In this document: positions 61,481 to 64,000 of the stretch, one piece after another
Layout: every line of letters starts with the position of its first letter
Numbering within the stretch: the first letter of the stretch is position 1
Assembly: GCA_945913015.1 (NCBI GenBank)
Contig: CAMECH010000011.1
Span: 1 to 64,000 of the forward strand
Origin: an uncultured Bacteroides sp.
Lineage (GTDB): Bacteria > Bacillota > Clostridia > Lachnospirales > Lachnospiraceae
DNA: 64,000 nt
Direction of reading: 5' to 3'
The notes under the pieces: model-generated
What the model was told of the DNA's origin: nothing
The model's database searches: none
The model's input: the letters and a program-made list of their open reading frames with translations, nothing else
Position numbers and translations under genes: made by a program

Positions 61481-61623
61481 ATTTGTAAAAAATTGTTGTT
61501 AGAATCTGATATATGCTTTATAAATGGAATATACAACCAAAATAATCAAATGTCAATAAAAAATTATTGAAAAACGATAAAATTATATTGAAAAGAAATA
61601 AAAGTCAAAAGAGAGACGAAAGG

Positions 61624-61652
61624 TTGAAAAAAGATGAGTTGCGTGTTAAAAT
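61624..61652 (+). promoter_or_regulatory. Promoter of the REC/HD-GYP gene
   Basis: TTGAAA (61624-61629), 17-base spacer, TAAAAT (61647-61652), 62 bases before the ATG. Confidence 0.65.
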
Positions 61653-61713
61653 ATAGGCATAATCTAAATTGTTCGTGAACTTTGGTAATTGTGTTTTGGA
61701 GGGAAACTAATAT

Positions 61714-62805
61714 ATGGGAAAAAGGATAATCCTTATTGTGGATGATGTTGAGCTTAACCGCAAGTCTGCAGAGCTTGTACTGCAGGATGAGTATGAACTT
61801 ATAGAAGCGGCATCGGCAAAGCAGGCCTTTGAAATATTGGAACATACGCTCCCTGACCTGATTCTGCTTGACATTGTTATGCCTGAAATGGACGGATATG
61901 AGGCGATTCAGATAATTAAGTCAAAGAATGCATGGAGGGGAATACCGGTTATATTTCTTACAGGCAATGCTGATCCTGTCAGTGAAATCAGAGGGTTTGA
62001 CCTCGGCGCAGCAGATTTTATAACAAAACCTTTTGTGCCGGCGGTTATGAAGCGGCGTGTGAAGACACAGCTTGAGCTTTATGATTACAGACATCATCTT
62101 GAAAAGCTTGTCGATGAACAGGTTGAAGAAATTCAGAAAATGCAGGATTTGCTCTCAGTAGGTTTTGCAGAGCTTGTGGAATGCCGCGACGGTGTTACCG
62201 GAGGACATATTAAGAATACATCTATATATTTTACTGCATTTATTAATGAACTTAAGAAATGTCCTAAATATAAGAATGATTTGACGGATGACTTTGTAAA
62301 GAGTGCGATTCGTTCGGCTCCGCTGCATGATGTGGGGAAAATTGCAATATCAGACGATGTGCTTAGAAAAGCGAGCGCACTTGATAATGACGAGTTTGAT
62401 TATATGAAGTCACATACAATAATCGGCGGACAGACATTTCGCAAGATACGCAAGCAGGTTACGGATAATTTCTTTATTTCGACTGCTGAGGAGATGGCGC
62501 TGTATCATCATGAGAGATGGAACGGCAAGGGGTATCCGAATGGACTTAAAGGAGAGGAGATTCCTCTTTCAGCAAGAATTATGAGTATTGTGGACGTATA
62601 TGATGCTCTTACATCAAGAAGGCCTTATAAGGAGCCATACAGCCATGAAAAGTCAATGGCTATTATTGTTGAGGGGCGCGGAGAGTTTTTTGACCCGGAT
62701 CTTGTGGATGAATTCATCAAAATCAGTCCGCTAATCAGAGAGTGCCTCAAGCAGAAAGAAAGGCTCAGAAATAAATATGTCGGAGGCGTTGAACAGGATG
62801 AATAA
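61714..62805 (+). CDS. Response regulator with HD-GYP-type phosphodiesterase domain
   Basis: 363 residues. Receiver domain at 1-120 with DD (10-11), phospho-Asp in LILLDIVMPEMDG and conserved Lys in FITKPF. A helical linker follows, then the HD domain: LVECRDGVTGGHIKNTS, PLHDVGKIAISD (HD pair), and HHERWNGKGYPNGLKGEEIP, which holds the GYP motif, plus DVYDALTSRRPYK. It would degrade cyclic di-GMP. GGAGG precedes the ATG. Its last 8 bases overlap the luxS start. Confidence 0.93.
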   Translation: MGKRIILIVDDVELNRKSAELVLQDEYELIEAASAKQAFEILEHTLPDLILLDIVMPEMDGYEAIQIIKSKNAWRGIPVIFLTGNADPVSEIRGFDLGAADFITKPFVPAVMKRRVKTQLELYDYRHHLEKLVDEQVEEIQKMQDLLSVGFAELVECRDGVTGGHIKNTSIYFTAFINELKKCPKYKNDLTDDFVKSAIRSAPLHDVGKIAISDDVLRKASALDNDEFDYMKSHTIIGGQTFRKIRKQVTDNFFISTAEEMALYHHERWNGKGYPNGLKGEEIPLSARIMSIVDVYDALTSRRPYKEPYSHEKSMAIIVEGRGEFFDPDLVDEFIKISPLIRECLKQKERLRNKYVGGVEQDE

Positions 62806-63277
62806 GATTGCTAGTTTTACGGTAAATCATTTGGATTTGCTTACGGGAGTATATGTGTCAAGAAAGGATTACATAGGTCAGGAGGTTATTACCACATTTG
62901 ATTTGAGGTTTACACGTCCGAATGAAGAGGCACCGATGGATAATCCCGGGATTCATTCAATAGAACATCTGGCGGCTACATTTTTAAGAAATCATCCGGA
63001 TTGGAAGGACAGAACGGTTTATTTCGGGCCTATGGGATGCCGTACAGGATTTTACGTCATCTTTGCAGGTGATTTGGAGTCACGTGATATAATCGGCGTG
63101 CTACGTGAAATGGCAGATTATATACTCAGCTATGAGGGAGAGATTCCGGGATATTCACCTAGGGACTGCGGTAATTACCTTGATAATAATCTTAAGCTTG
63201 CCAAGATTTATATGAAAAAATTCAAAGAGGAAGTGCTGGATAATCCGACACCAAAACGACTGGTTTATCCGGAATAA
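62798..63277 (+). CDS. luxS: S-ribosylhomocysteine lyase LuxS
   Basis: 159 residues. The iron-binding HSIEHLAATFLRNHPDW carries the HxxEH motif and GPMGCRTGFYVIFAGD carries the catalytic Cys and neighbours. It converts S-ribosylhomocysteine to homocysteine and the AI-2 precursor. ATG 62798 overlaps the end of the HD-GYP gene; GGAGG is 11 bases upstream. The ATG at 62777 would add seven residues not found in the family. A terminator follows. Confidence 0.95.
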   Translation: MNKIASFTVNHLDLLTGVYVSRKDYIGQEVITTFDLRFTRPNEEAPMDNPGIHSIEHLAATFLRNHPDWKDRTVYFGPMGCRTGFYVIFAGDLESRDIIGVLREMADYILSYEGEIPGYSPRDCGNYLDNNLKLAKIYMKKFKEEVLDNPTPKRLVYPE

Positions 63278-63284
63278 AATGTGT

Positions 63285-63330
63285 AAAGGGCATCCGAAAC
63301 CTGTTGCGTCAGATTAAGGATGCCCTTTTA
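63285..63330 (+). terminator. Terminator after luxS
   Basis: AAAGGGCATCC pairs perfectly with GGATGCCCTTT (11 bp) around a 22-base loop, ending in TTTT. The symmetric A-run before it allows action for the convergent cyclophilin gene too. Confidence 0.75.
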
Positions 63331-63346
63331 AAATGCAATGCAGGGA

Positions 63347-63868
63347 TTAAATTTTCTCCGGTTGTGGATATTCAACACCAAAAGTATCAACTGTTACAGA
63401 CTTTATAACCTGTGGTGTACGTGGACGGTCATTCCAGTCAACATCAACAGTGGCGATTTTGTCCAATACGTCAGTGCCTTCGGTGAGCTTGCCAAATGCG
63501 GCATATTGTCCGTCGAGATGCGGAGCGTCCTTATGCATGATAAAGAACTGTGAACCGGCTGAATCAGGATGCTGTGAGCGTGCCATTGAGAGAACTCCCG
63601 TGGTGTGCTTTAAGTCATTTTTAAAGCCGTTGAATGAGAATTCGCCTTTGATTGAGTAGCCCGGACCGCCTATTCCGACTCCTTCAGGGTCGCCGCCCTG
63701 AATCATGAATCCGGCAATAATGCGATGGAAAATCAGGCCGTCATAGAAGCCTTTTTTAATAAGAGAGATAAAATTATTGACAGTATTTGGGGCAATTTCA
63801 GGATAAAGCTCGGCTTTCATGATATCGCCGTTTTCCATAGTAAATGTTACGATTGGGTTTTGTGACAT
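63347..63868 (-). CDS. Cyclophilin-type peptidyl-prolyl isomerase
   Basis: 173 residues, a single cyclophilin domain without signal peptide, hence cytoplasmic. Active-site segments are FHRIIAGFMIQGGDPEGVGIGG, GVLSMARSQHPDSAGSQFFIM and LDGQYAAFGKLTEG. It speeds prolyl isomerisation in protein folding. ATG 63868 is 9 bases after AAAGGA on the minus strand. Convergent with luxS. Confidence 0.95.
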   Translation of the reverse strand: MSQNPIVTFTMENGDIMKAELYPEIAPNTVNNFISLIKKGFYDGLIFHRIIAGFMIQGGDPEGVGIGGPGYSIKGEFSFNGFKNDLKHTTGVLSMARSQHPDSAGSQFFIMHKDAPHLDGQYAAFGKLTEGTDVLDKIATVDVDWNDRPRTPQVIKSVTVDTFGVEYPQPEKI

Positions 63869-63900
63869 ATTGATAATTCCTTTCAAATATAATTTTCAAT

Positions 63901-63936
63901 AGGCGGTTGCCGAAAATTTCATTAAGCAACAGCCTG
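63901..63936. repeat. Short palindromic relative of the MITE-like element
   Basis: AGGCGGTTGC (63901-63910) and GCAACAGCCT (63927-63936) are inverted with one mismatch. The left part through TTCATTAAGCA matches the left end of the element at 439 (AGGCGATTGC, TTCATTAAGCA). It looks like an internally deleted copy. Confidence 0.5.
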
Positions 63937-64000
63937 CTAATAATCTAGATTTTAGCCATATTCATTTAAAATGTCAATGCGTGAGCCTGCAGCACTGTGA

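Noticed and set aside
1-64000. CRISPR array, tRNA or rRNA genes
   Set aside because: No regularly spaced repeats and no tRNA- or rRNA-like sequence were seen on reading the window.

Overview
The window reads as a chromosomal segment of a low-GC, anaerobic, Gram-positive Clostridia species, most likely a gut Lachnospiraceae (inference). Support: strong AGGAGG-type ribosome binding sites with occasional GTG/TTG starts, many lipobox signal peptides, fumarate reductase, ppGpp/SpoIIE/STAS signalling genes, LuxS, and a FeoB-linked Cys-rich small protein. No rRNA, tRNA, CRISPR array or intact insertion sequence was seen.

Layout. 1-0.9 kb: end of feoB, a MITE-like palindromic insertion, and the FeoB-associated Cys-rich protein. 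1-2.3 kb: SstT-type Na+/Ser-Thr symporter. 2.4-5.9 kb: an acyltransferase/condensation-fold protein, then a MATE transporter with a C-terminal GHKL-like domain. 5.9-12 kb: a complete oligopeptide ABC transporter. 12-14.3 kb: a glucose-type PTS EIICBA. 14.3-16.2 kb: a TetR regulator with two matching 16-bp operators, a DUF1330 protein and a frameshifted metallo-beta-lactamase-fold hydrolase. 16.2-18.1 kb (minus): M20 amidohydrolase and TRIC-type channel. 18.3-25.4 kb: an orphan response regulator with a SARP-like output domain, followed by an operon of alarmone synthetase, SpoIIE phosphatase/RsbW kinase fusion, STAS antagonist and adenine deaminase, then a nucleosidase. 25.5-28.5 kb: fumarate reductase anchor, flavoprotein and iron-sulfur subunits. 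28.6-32 kb: a binding protein/permease fusion, an ABC ATPase with a C-terminal GHKL-like domain, and MscS. 32-34.2 kb: a broken fic gene, Bcp peroxiredoxin and a double-HTH regulator. 34.4-39.3 kb: a 901-residue Fe-S flavoprotein with HypA, a DUF5692-like membrane protein and HypB, but no hydrogenase. 39.4 kb: an EamA transporter. 40.5-50.7 kb: an AT-rich phase-variable type I restriction-modification island (hsdM, hsdS, small genes, tyrosine recombinase, a second hsdS half, an inverted hsdS cassette, a HAD protein, hsdR). 50.7-53.9 kb: secreted esterase, lipoprotein, thioredoxin reductase. 53.9-59 kb: a Pho-box-controlled pstSCAB-phoU-phoB operon whose PstS is circularly permuted. 59-61.5 kb (minus): DUF2975, small HTH regulator and DUF4173 membrane protein. 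61.6-63.9 kb: REC/HD-GYP protein overlapping luxS, then a cyclophilin.

How the parts may work together. Three proteins in the first 31 kb carry RsbW/GHKL-type domains. One (the SpoIIE fusion) looks catalytically intact and sits beside its STAS partner. The other two are degenerate and fused to transporters (MATE and amino-acid ABC). This suggests, without proving, a partner-switching network that couples nutrient transport to alarmone signalling. Across the window at least seven genes on both strands have a related structured leader (GACGC hairpin, then TGCGGAA and a GGAG-type ribosome binding site) ending at the start codon.
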